Source of the DNA: Pseudo-nitzschia pungens
Lineage: Eukaryota; Bacillariophyta; Bacillariophyceae; Bacillariales; Bacillariaceae
Length of the DNA stretch: 64,000 nt
NCBI GenBank assembly: GCA_037355855.1
Contig: CM074759.1
Coordinates: 7,936,001 to 8,000,000 of the forward strand
Direction of reading: 5' to 3'
Part shown: positions 21,849 through 33,005 of the stretch, piece after piece
How the letters are laid out: every line of letters begins with the position of its first letter
Position numbering within the stretch: position 1 is the stretch's first letter
Made by a program: the position numbers and the translations under genes
Notes under the pieces: generated by a model
Databases searched by the model: none
Seen by the model: the letters and a program-made list of their open reading frames with translations, nothing else
What the model was told of the DNA's origin: nothing

Positions 21849-23177
21849 TCATCATCATCATCATCGACGAGCGAGTGAATAGCTATCAAATTCGCGATCC
21901 TCCACACACTCAGTGTGCCATGATGGCGCTCGGACGAGTGCCACATACGGTGATTGATTCGAGGATTTGGTATTACTGTAATTATTGGAAGCATAACAAT
22001 AATACCCGTTCGTTTCACCAAAACTAAAACTCATCGGGTGCAACTACAAAAAATAATAATAATAATAATAATAATTCTGCGCTGTAATTTGGATCTTTCG
22101 TGTTCCGTCGCGGCTGCCAACAATGCTTCTTGCCACGCGTACCGGTACATTCGAACTGGGTTTTCGGATTTTCTTCCGGATTTTCTTCACAGATGAAGAT
22201 ACTGCAAATACTTTGTAATATCGGTATTAGCAAGCTAACACTTCCTGTTGTCGCATTGCGTACTCTTCGCACCAGTGGTCCATACGGTAATTCAGTCACC
22301 AAACTAACCGATCGAACAGCATTGCATGATCATGATCCACTCGTCCGCCTTCAACTACTAGTAATTACTAGTACACCACCACCACCAGCCACCACCACCA
22401 CATTCCTTCGCATGTTACCACCAGCCACCAGATAGTACCGTACATCCACGAGTCGGTCAGTCATCCATGCCACACCGCCTTGGAGCTCCGTTTCGCTTCG
22501 GGTGTAGTAATAGTAACATCCATGCTACGGTACGAATGCAGTATTGGCTGGCATGTGGCTATTCCTACTTTTTGATATTATGATTCTTATCTCGTTTGGA
22601 TCGGATTCCAGCAGTACAGTACCGGTACATCGCAGAATGGTGCTTTGAGAGCTGTGGTGCAACGCTGGTTTTATTATTAGGCATTTTTTAGTGTTTAGAC
22701 CCGACAAACATTCTCAATTCGTTGCCAAAAACTGTTGTTCTGAACTTCTCGAACCCCCCCTTCCAGTCCTCAATTACAAGTCGTAGACGTGAGTGACTAT
22801 TGACTACGAGTACACGGTATGCGATGCTGAATGACCCCTCTCCTCTTTTCTGTCAAGCGTACTAATTTACTTCGTACTAAGAGTTGGCAGCCCGTCCAAG
22901 ACATTTTTGGGGTTCTTCGTCTTTTTGAGGGCAGTCAACTCCGTTGAGTGGCATCCTCAATCTCCAACTTCCTTCAGGGTTTAGGGCATATTAGTTGTGT
23001 GAGTGACATTTCCATTGCGTGCAGTCTTCTTAGAGAGACTCTGGACTTTCGACCCTCGACCCTCCAATTGCAAACCATCCTTTATTTTTTTGATTCGGAC
23101 AATAGACATTATTGTTGCAATCCTCGATTCTGCGTTTCCCATACTCTACTCTAAACCGTACCGCACCAAGAAAAACA
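21849..23177. other. Intergenic region, no gene seen
   Basis: This spacer has an (AAT)n run at about 22051-22075, an (ACC)n run at about 22376-22400 and scattered TAC/GTA words. Open frames are short and without features. Confidence 0.45.
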
Positions 23178-23985
23178 ATGAGGCTTTCGCTGTCCGCGCT
23201 CTTCCTCCTGACCCTCACCACCGCGGCGGCGGCCGCCGACACTTCCTTCCACCAGATCTTCGAGAGCATCAAGGAGGACGACACCGCTTCCATCCGATCG
23301 ATCGTCGAGAATGACCCCTCGGCCCTCGGGTCGATCGGCCCGGGGGGACAGGGACCGCTGATCCGCGCCGTGCTGACGGGCAAGGCCGCTTCCGTCGACA
23401 CCCTGATGGAACTGGGGGCCGACCTGGCTTCCACCGAGCGAGACGGTTACGACGTCCTCCACGCGGCGGGATTCCAGGGCCGGGCCGAGATCCTCGAGGT
23501 GATTTTGCGGAAATTCGCCGAGCAAAAGGCCAGCGGGGGGTTCTATCTCGATCCGTCGACCGACATGCACAGGGACGGGTTCTATCCGATGCACGTGAGT
23601 TGGTTCCGTGTCGTGTCATGCCGTGCTCTGCTCTGCTTTGCTCTGCTCGCGGGCAAGAGGTTTCCTCCGGTCTTGTCCGCCGCCCGAGTGTGTTTGGGTG
23701 TCTCTCACGTTTGTTGCGTTGTTGTGTTGTTGCGTGTTGCGTTTCTTCGCTTTCCTGTTGATATTGGTATCGAAATCGACATCGACATCGACGTCGATAC
23801 TTCTTTTCATTCAGAGAGCGTGCTGGGGCCATCTTCCGCGGCATACCGAAACGGTGAAGGTGTTTTTGAAGCACGGGGTCTCCCCGGATCAGCCCAGCGA
23901 GGAGGGAGCGACGTGCGAGCAAATGACCGATAACGAGGAAACCAAGGCGGTCCTGCTGGAGGCCCAACAGGGATACGAATTATAA
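23178..23985 (+). CDS. Secreted ankyrin-repeat protein
   Basis: Two exons, 23178-23594 and 23815-23985, are joined by a 220-bp intron (GTGAGT donor, TTCATTCAG acceptor, phase 0) to give 195 aa. A signal peptide (MRLSLSALFLLTLTTAAAAA) is followed by three to four ankyrin repeats: GQGPLIRAVLTGKAASVDTL, DGYDVLHAAGFQGRAEIL, and, across the splice junction, DGFYPMH|RACWGHLPRHTE. The repeat spanning the junction confirms the intron. Ankyrin repeats with a signal peptide suggest binding in the secretory pathway or a plastid membrane compartment, but no AF motif follows the leader. The partner is unknown. Confidence 0.82.
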
Positions 23986-24325
23986 CGGAACAATTGGACA
24001 GCACGGACAATACAATAACACTATTAGTTAGGGAACAATACAGTACAGTACAGTAAAGTACAATACAATTCCAAGACAAGAGTCCTTCCTTTGCTGGTCA
24101 ATGGCGGAGCACAGGTAGTTCGACAGGCCCATACATAATGTAACGCCAAAGACAAAGGTGCAACGAAAAACAATATCCACGTGCATCTGAAAATGAAATC
24201 CGATGAAAGTTGTCCTTTCCAAACAAATCATTCTAGTATTGTTGGATCAATGATCCACTGCGGTCCCTAATTGTTTCTTTGTGTTTGTGTTTGCGGCCGC
24301 GGTGAAAATTGAAATTTGCGTTGCG
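23986..24325. other. Convergent spacer, no gene seen
   Basis: AT-rich 3' flanks of the ankyrin gene and of the RPAP1-like gene, with short ACAGTAC/ACAATAC repeats around 24028-24066. Confidence 0.4.
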
Positions 24326-27300
24326 TCACGGGAGGGATGATCGGTACGGAAACTCGCATCCCTCCGGATAGTTCGCAACCAGAGCGTCGAGCCGCTCGTC
24401 GTTGGTCGGCTGCCCGGTGCCGGCATCACCGCCGCCTTCGTCGTTGTAGGAATCGGGACGATCGGCGCAAGCGTCCAGCACGAACCGGGCAAGACACTCG
24501 CGCCCTCCGTCGCCGCGGTCCAGGAAGGAAGCGGTGGCCGCGCAGACGTCCCTCACGATCCCCGGATCGAGCCGCTCCAGCCGATTCCGGGAAATGGAAA
24601 GGCCCCTCCCGGTCGTCACCGCAATCGCGAGATTCCGGGCCAGCGTCCCGACGCACAGATACCGCACGTATCCCTCGGGCGGGCGGGGGGAAGCCGTGGC
24701 CTTGGCGAACGCGTTCAGCACGTCGGTGCCGTCGCGAAGCGAATCGTCGACCTCCGGGAGTCCTCCCGAGAGGCTCCTCGAGAGCAAATCGATCGCATCG
24801 TCGTTGTCGCCATTCTCGTCGTTCTGGCAAGAATCGTCGCCCGGAAGCGACAAGAGGTGGAGCATGTTGTCCAGTTCCTTCAGCAGGCGGCAGCGGATCA
24901 GCGACGGGAACAGCGGCAGCAACAGCACCCGGACGCACCTGGTGAAGAAATCGTACTGGGCACCATAGTCCCGATAGGCGGTGGTCAGGTCTTCCAGGAA
25001 TGCCACAAGCGCACGAATCTGCTCGGAAGAAATCTTGGCGTCCTCCAGGTGGATGGTTAGCGCGGTGTTGGCAAAATCGTCCAGCAGCTTTTTGTCTTTT
25101 TCCTCCAAGTGGTCGTCGTCGGCGCCGCCAGCGGCGTCGATATTGTCAGCGTCACCGTCACCGTTGGTGCGGTTGCTCCGCTGGGCCTTGCTGCTGGCGT
25201 GCCCCGAGTGGTCGAGGCATTCCCGACAAAAATCTAGAACGTCGTCCTCGTTGGACCCAAAGTCCTTCAGGTAACTCGTGAACAGTTTCTCGCCGCACTG
25301 CAGGATTCGCTCGTTTCGCAAAATTTGTTCGTGGTGCAGGCAAACGTTCATGAGATAGTAGAGCCTGGCACCCAGCGGCAGTCGTTCCGTGTAGCCGGGA
25401 GTGCACGTGCGGTGAAGGATCGGTCGTTCCTGCTTCTGGAGCTCGACGAGCAATCCGAGGACGGCGGCAATCACATCGGATGCCTCCTTGGTCCCCACGG
25501 CCAAAACATCGTCTCTCATCCGGATCGATCCGGAAAGACACTGCCACAACCACAGCTTGCCGAGAGGGAGCGTTTGATCGTCGGGTTCGTCTCTTGCTGC
25601 GGATGGAGCAGAAATGGGTTTGTCGGCCCCGCTCAACAGAGAGTCCAATGCAAACGGGCCGTACCCTTCGGATGTAATCCCGAATCCGTGTTGGAGCTTG
25701 AAACTGTGATCCAGTTGTTTTCGTGCGGATTCCGAACCGCAGATCTCTCCGAGAAACATGGAAGATATCGGCGACGGTGAGGCGTCCTCGACCTCGTATT
25801 TCTCTTCGTCATCCTCATCGTAGTCACTGTCATTGTCATTGCCATTGTCATTCGACTGAAACAAGACATCGCTGCTGAAGAGGACCGCGGCAATCGATTC
25901 GTTCCCCTTTTCGAGTCTGCCCAACAACGAAAACACCAAGCGTCGCAGGAAACAAAGATTGGCAGGAGGAGCTTTCGTACCGGTGAAAGAATACCAGTGG
26001 AGGCAGACTTTTCGAAACGGAAAAGTGGCACTGATTGATCCACTTTTTCCTAGCCGGAGCGATCGAGCCGGGGGATTCGGCGCGGGACAAGGCGCCGTTC
26101 GCGTCGGAAGCAGCGGGAATTTTTGCAGCTTCGGCGAGACCCTCCATCACTGTTTGGTGTATCCGGACCCCCAGAGAGCGCCTCGCGTCTCCCAGGCGAC
26201 CATTTGTGGTATTCTTTGGTTCCCTCGATCTCAGCAATACCAGAGAAAGGGAAAAGTAGGCACTGAGAAAGCAGCTCGACGCGGCTTCCATCCGGATCGC
26301 TTCGTGCGTCACGCACGGCGCTTTCTCGAGATCCCGACCGGGATCGCACCATTCTGCTAGAACAGCCCAATCCTTTCGGACAGTGCCATCCGGGAGGGCC
26401 CACTCCCCGAGTTTCCGCAGGAGGGACTCTTGGTCGTCCACCGGGATGTAGTCCTCTATCGCAACTGATTCCCCGGTCGCGACACTATCAATCGTCGATT
26501 GTTCAAACAGTTGGAACCAGGCCGACAAGTACAGGAGCATCGATGCATTCCAGCGAAGATAAGAGAGCTTGTGTTCGAACGTTACCGGATTCTCCACACA
26601 TGGAATCGCCGTCGTCGTCGTCGTCGTCGCCAACAGCTTTTGTCAAAACCATCCGCAGGTTCGATGCCAACATCTTTGGTGCCGTCTCTGCAATATCGAT
26701 TGTTGCCGGAGTGATCCTCGGCGTGTTGCCGTTGCCGTTGCCGTTGCCGTTGGCATTGCCGCTGGCACATGGCGTCTCCCAAAACCGCGGCCAGCGGATT
26801 GTTGGCGGTCTTGGTCCGGACCACCCTCACGCATTCCAGCACGAGCGCAAACGCCGAGAGAAAGTCGGACGAGAGGGAAAATTCGTGGCAATGGGGCAGG
26901 GCGAAATGCCGGGCGGATTCCGTCAGCACGGAGGCCAGCGCTTCCAGGCCGAGACCGTACCGCAGCATGGTCCTCCACAGAAACAGCGCGTGCTTCTGGA
27001 TGCGGTGCTGCTGGAAGGACGACGCGAGGCCGGTGGCCAGGATCGGGGGCAAAATGTCCTCCAGGGGCAAGCCCTCGGCGGCGACCCTCGACTGCCGGGC
27101 CAGGATGGAAAAGAGGCGGATCGTGGCTAGCACAACTCTGTCGTCCTTTTCGCTGTTGTTGCTGTTGCTGTTGCTGTTGTTGTTCTCGTTGTCTCTTTCG
27201 TTGTCGCCGCCCTTGCTCTCTCCCGGTTTGCTCTGCTTCACCCTCTGGACCTGCTCCAGCATGCGCTTCAGCAGCAGCGGGGTAAGCGACTTGTGCTGGA

Positions 27301-29587
27301 CAATGGCCGATGCCGCACCGGGGGAGCGCTGGCCCACCATGGCCAGAATCCCGCAAATCGCTACCAGTGCCTCGGAAGGAGGGGGTGGAATCACGACGAC
27401 GTTCGCCACCCCTTTTGTGTTCTTGTCGTTGTCGTTGCTGCTGTTGCTGCCGTTGGTTTGCCGGTCGTGGTGCTCGAGGAGAAAGGCGAGCCGGGGAAGG
27501 ATCTTCATCCTGGAGAGGAGCGTCCACATGGGATCCTTTCGAAAGTCGTTGCCATCGTTCAGTGCCGAGGAAGTGGACGACGAGGTCACGTAGGCGGCGA
27601 CTCCCGCCGCCGTGGAATTGGCTCCGGCCTCGGAGGAACCGTCCACCGGCCGGACCGACATGGGCGGGTAGGCCGCATCGAGGGACGGTGCCGGCAAAGC
27701 ATCGTCCATAAAGTCCTCTTGGTAGATGGACAGGCCGGTGCAACGATTCGTGTCGCTGTCGCTGTCGTTGTCGCTGTCGTTGTCGTTGTCCCTGTTGTCG
27801 TCGTTGTCGCAATAGTAGATCACGTCGTGGCCCGGATGCGCGAAGAGGATTGTCAGAGCATGCAGCGACCGCAGGGCGTAGGTGTGCAGCAAATAGTTGC
27901 AGGAAGAATTCAACGGCTTGTCCAACAGGCATCGGAGCGAAACGGGCAAAATCGGCGGCAGGTCGTCGATGGATGCGACGGATGCGGCGGGGTTGCCGCC
28001 GGCTTGGTCGCCGGTGGCAGCGGTGGAACCACTGCCCTCGGTCCCGTCGTTTGCTTTTTGCTCGGCACCCGCCGCGACGAGTTCGTGCAACCGGACGCTC
28101 ACGGTCCTCGCCGCCCACAGGATTTGTCGCGGAGACGAGGACCGCAACAAATCGCAGGCGACCCGGAATTGTTCCGTCTCGTGGCTGGTCGGACCCCGAT
28201 GTTCCTTCTGGTCGCCATCGCCATCGCCATCGCCATCGCCATCACTACCAAACGACAACCAGCCCCCCTTCATCTCGGCCTTGTAAATAGCATCCAGGTC
28301 GTCGTGCGTCTGGACGGACGCGACGAGCCTGGCGATGCGTTCCTTCTCCTCGCGCTCGGCCGATATTTCCTCCGTCGCCGCTGCCGCTCCTGGTGCTGGT
28401 GCTGCTCGTTCCCCGCTGGAAGATTCCCCGTCCCTAGCTTTAGCTGCTGTCACATTGGTGGCACTCGAAGCGACTGTCGTCACCTCGTTTTCTTTCGTCG
28501 TCGTCGCTTCTCTCGTGGTTGCTGATCTGGTTGTCGTTGCTGATGCTGCCGCTGTTCCCGTCGCCGTCGCCGCCGCCACCGCCGTAGATGCCTTGCCGGT
28601 GCTGGGCTTGCGCCGCCTGTTTTTCAGGAACGCAATCAGGTCCGGGGACAGCGCCTGCTCGATTTCTTGCTGGTGCTCCCGTATTTCTTCGAGCGACATG
28701 TCGGCCAGCATCGCCCGGGACTCGTTTTCGCTGGCTTGTTTCATGCGGCTGTGCTCGGATTGCGAAAGTGATTGCGACTGCGGTAGCGACTGCGAGAGCG
28801 ATTGCGATAGCGACTGCGACTGCAATCGGGAGTGGATGTCACCGTCGGTGCCGGCGGGTGGTCGGATCGCTGGTGCGTTGTTGGCGCTCCGGGATTTCCT
28901 CGGCGGACGCTTCACAAAGGTTCCGAGGGGCGCGTTGTGCACGGATGGAAACCCGGTGGCGTGCTGTCTCCGTTGTCGAAACTTGTTGTTATTGGCATTG
29001 GCGTTGGCATTGGCATTGGCATTGTTGTCTGTATTGTCGTTCTCGTTGCCATTGTTGTTTTTTCGATTGCGGGAGGCGAATCGCGAAACCTTGTTGGATG
29101 TTCGGTTCGTTTTGTGACCGCCAACGCCGTTGTAGTTGTGTTTGTGTTCGACAATATTTCCCACCAATGAAAGACCGGTCGGCGACGGCGACGAGGAAGA
29201 AGAAGAAGAAGATCCGTGTTGGTGGTTGCTGCCGCCGGAGAGCATCGGATTGATCCCTGGCTCGGGGACTGCGGTAGCATTACTATTGCTACTAGTGTTG
29301 CTGCTGCTGTTGTCGTTTTTGAGATGGTTGCCGGGACTGGCGCAAACCACGGCGGCGGACGGTCTCTCCCCCATGGGTTGCTCCATTCGGTTCCGCAATC
29401 GTTTCCGTCGCTGGAGTTCTCGCAATCGTTCGCGCTGCCGTTGCTCCTTCCGTCGCCTCTCGGAAGCCGCGATGGCTCCCGCGGCGGAGGACGAACGGGA
29501 AGAACCGATCCCGGAAGGACCTCCGCCCGCTTGGGCTTCCGCGATCTCGCGGATGAACTCATCGGGCATTCCCTCCGTGTTGGCCAT
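24326..29587 (-). CDS. RPAP1: RPAP1-like RNA polymerase II-associated protein
   Basis: The N-terminal part is recognisable: TGFPSVHNAPLGTFV at residues 211-225, and an RPAP1_N-like block at about 285-325 (MLADMSLEEIREHQQEIEQ, then LSPDLIAFLK). RPAP1 is a large protein linking RNA polymerase II to assembly chaperones. A long helical region follows. The frame breaks near 26600-26740, within low-complexity (GCAACG)n and (ACG)n DNA, then resumes at FEHKLSYLRWNASMLLYLSAW and continues to 24326. A 64-bp intron (25917-25980, GTACGA...GGGCAG) joins FFHR to LEKGNESIAAVLF. With two bases skipped the total is about 1731 aa, against about 1400 in human. That the two halves are one gene is inferred from overlap, strand and lack of a start or stop between them; two adjacent genes remain possible. 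The start MANTEG is preferred over upstream GATT repeats. Confidence 0.7.
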
Positions 29588-30719
29588 GTTGGAAGGATTC
29601 GAAGGTGACGGCGATTGATTGATTGATTGATTGATTGATTCGTTGGATGGATGGTTGGTTGGTTGGTTGGTTGGAGTTTTTGTTTCGTCTCTTTTGTGAC
29701 AGAGGGGTACTGACTTGGCTGGCTTTTCTGGATCTGGAATCGTTTGCTTCGAGGTAAGGCTTACTGGGTACAACCTCGGATTGCTACGAGTTACTGTATT
29801 ACTTTTGGTTCGATTTGGTTTGTGTTTGTGTTTGTTGTGTTTGCGTCGGTTTGTGCCTCGTGATTGCGCGACGGACGACACGACAGGATTTTCCGAGAAA
29901 ATCGATCCAAACCGAATTATTTTATCATCGTCCGCCATCGTCCAAGGTTTTGTGGTTCGCGGGGTGTCGAGTGTCGAGGCTAGTTTTGTTGATCATTTGA
30001 CTCATTCGACTTAATTGACTATTGCGACCAAAATAGTGAAGTAACCTTACTGTACGTTAAACTTACTCGTACTCTTACCATGGTAATTAACCTTACCAGT
30101 AGGATCCGTTTACCCAAGCGCTTCCATACGAGTAAGGTTTACCAGTAAACCTTACTCGTGCTCGTCAGTAGAAGTTGGTTTGCTTTTAACGGAGTAACCT
30201 TACAAGTATAAAGTAAGTCACTTCGTACATACTTTCCTTTCATTAAGATCTTACTATATCCTAATTTTCACGACACCACAAGCTGCTTCAGAAAAAGCTA
30301 AACAACCCAAAAGTCCGGCTGATTTCTTCCAGTCATCCGCTCCCAGCATGGTAAAATAAATAGAAGTACGAAGTAAATAATAGTACTAGTATGACCCATT
30401 GTCGTTCGCGCCGCAGCTATCATTGCGTCGCAGAAGATTTGTTGATATCCTGCCATCTAGTAAGTACCATCAGTATTGCAGTCATATACTGGGGCGTACG
30501 GTACTACATCCGGCGTCTCTTCGAAACCAAATCAATCCATGGAGATCCATCGATAATCGATACCGTACATCGTACATCGTGCATTCGTCCATCGATTTAC
30601 CATTTGATTCGATTCATCGATTCGATTCATCGATTCGATTCTATTCGATTCGATTCGATTTACGACTCGATCCATCGATATCCATATCCATATCGATATC
30701 GATTTACGATTCGAAGCAA
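29588..30719. other. Intergenic region with ATTCG repeats
   Basis: The 5' flank of the RPAP1-like gene holds (GATT)n and (GGTT)n runs at 29614-29674. The 3' flank of VPS29 holds CGATTCGATTCAT repeats at 30602-30662. In between are several copies of GTAACCTTAC/TAAACCTTAC. No gene is seen. Confidence 0.5.
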
Positions 30720-31588
30720 TCACGCCAGGAGGGATTCCAAGAGGGAAGGGTTGTTGCCTCCCGCCTCCGGGGCGACGGTTTGAGCCGCCGGCACGGGTTT
30801 CGCAAACTCGCTCTTGCTCACCTCGACCTCGCCGTCCTTGCCCATCTCGTAGACGTAGCAGACCAATTTTGCGCCGCGGACCGCCAGCAGGATGAAGGAC
30901 GGGGTCGCGTCCGGTGTCATTGCCGAATAGGCTCCGGTGATGGATCCCTGGTGGGTTGCCATTTTGTTTGTTTTTTGTTTTTTGTGTATTTGTTGTGTGT
31001 TGTGTGTTGTGTGTTGTGTTTTGGTTTTGGTTTGGTTTTGTTTTGCGTGTTTCGGGATGTATGCAATTCGTACAAGTGTATCCCAATCCCAATCCCAATT
31101 CCAATGCAACGCAACGCAACGCAGCGCAACATGCAATGAACACGGGTTTCCCATTTTTTTCAGGGTCCAAAACGCAAAGCATCGGAAAGCAAACCGAAAT
31201 TCCGCGTCATAGCATCAACGATTCGTGAGAAACAAAAAAAGTTCGAGCTTCGAGCCGTTTTGCGCGTCTAGCTACCGCACGACTGACAATGACATCCTCC
31301 ATGACGGTGACGTGACGGTGACGGTGACATCATCCGAATTTCCATGGAAAGTGACACGCTATCTCTCTCTCTCTCTCTTTCTTACCGGATTGATGTAATA
31401 GTACCCGTCCTCCATCACCACATCGTTCTGGTGCGTGTGCCCCGTCACGAGAATGTCCACTCCGAGTTTTCGCCGCAGCCGGGCCTTGGCGTCCCTCGAA
31501 ACCGCCGACGGCAGGAGCTGGTGGCCGTGGATCACCCCGATCCGAAACTGACCCACCGTCACCACCCGGACCTCCTCGAGCGGCGGTG

Positions 31589-31619
<31 letters not shown>

Positions 31620-32092
31620 ATTTGGATTTGGATTTGGATTTGGATTGGGATCGGCGTCCGTATCCCCCCTTACGGTAACGGCGTTCGGGGCGAGGGCGCG
31701 GAGCTCGTTCCATTGCTCGGCACCAATGTTTCCGGTGCCAATCACGTGCTGCATCTTGTTGGGGACCAGCATTCTGCGCGGGGTTGCGGAGATATTGGAA
31801 CGGAGCGGAACGAAACGGAAATGGATTCATTGAATGCAGTGCAATACAATGCAGTGCAATGCAATGCAATGCAATGCAATGCAGTGCGGAATTCGTGAGG
31901 AACCGGGAAGAAAAAGTCGGCGGCAGCAACCGCAACCGCAACCGCAACATTCCAACGCGGCTCCGTCTCCGACAAACGAAACACCAACCGTCCGAAACAC
32001 ACGTACTTTTTGAAATTTTCCGGAATCGCGTTGGCTCTCTCTGGAATGTGAAGATCTCCCAGCACGAGGACGAGTTCTCCGAAATTCGCCAT
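30720..32092 (-). CDS. VPS29: VPS29, retromer subunit
   Basis: VPS29 scaffolds the retromer complex that recycles cargo from endosomes; it has a metallophosphoesterase fold. Three exons can be defined: 32092-32007 (MANFGELVLVLGDLHIPERA), 31773-31386 (MLVPNKMQHVIGTGNIGAE to YYINP) and 30947-30720 (GSITGAYSAMTP to the stop). Introns are 31774-32006 (233 bp, GTACGT) and 30948-31385 (438 bp, GTAAGA). The splices recreate FKK|MLVP and YINP|GSITGAY, conserved across eukaryotes. Phosphoesterase motifs GDLH, GTGN, IHGHQ and GHTH are present. The total is 233 aa, against about 182 in human, because of an (NP)n-(Q)10-PPP insert between VRGDTDAD and LEEVRVVTVGQF and a C-terminal extension rich in Pro/Ala. 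Confidence 0.95.
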
Positions 32093-33005
32093 GATTGAAT
32101 TATTGAATTATTGTTATAATTGTTTGTTGTTGCTGTTTGTTGCTGTTTGTGTTGTTGGTTCTTGTTCTACGGGTACTAGTCCTACTCTACTCTTGCTGCT
32201 GTTGTTGTCGACTGCAGTGTGTCACCGACTACGAGTACTGCTATTCGATTTGATTCGATTCAATCGTTGCTGTTGTTGCTTCCCGTGCGTTGGGCCTTGG
32301 GCGACGGGTGGGAATGAATGGGTCTGTTTCGACTGTTCCGTTCCGTTTGCGTCTCGTGTGTGTGTTTCCGCCTTCTTTCTTTTTTTGTCGTTCTTGTTAG
32401 GATGTTCCTTGTTCTCGTAACCTTACTGTAAGATCTTACCGTACGAATAATCTTACGCGTACAAGCATTTTGATTGCGGTCTTTTTCGACGTCGTTTTCG
32501 TGATTTGTTTGTTGATGCTAACATACTCATTCAACATATCTAAGATAGATACAAGTCATACGTACAAACCCTCCTAAGACTTGTCGCCTCGCGTTTCTCG
32601 TCATTGTGTGACAAAGACACAAAACACAAAACGCAAAACACGCTTTTTCAAAAAATTTTCTCTTTTGGCTCTCAGGTCTGGCGTGTGGCGACACTCTCAA
32701 ACCAACATCAAGTCGCATCTTCGGACCTTGGACCCCCGGACCCCGGACCCTCTCCGGATCTCATCATCCTTGTCCTCAACTGCTGTACGCGTATCACCTG
32801 TCTCGTTTGTCCAACACGAACACGAGCACGAATACGAGTGATCGTTCCTGTCACTCCTTTTGAGATTGCCAAAACTAGTTGAGTGCCAATACCAATACCA
32901 ATAACAATACCAATAATCGACACGCCAGCCACCAATCCATTCAATTCCCTTTCGCATTCGCCGTTCAGGACGGTCATCGATCACCGCTTCCACCTCACCT
33001 CCACC
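32093..33005. other. Divergent promoter region VPS29/APC5
   Basis: This 0.9-kb spacer lies between two genes transcribed outwards. It contains TGTTGTTGCTGTTTG repeats next to VPS29 and GTAACCTTACTGTAAGATCTTACC at 32418-32441. Reading frames across it are short. It presumably carries both promoters. Confidence 0.45.
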
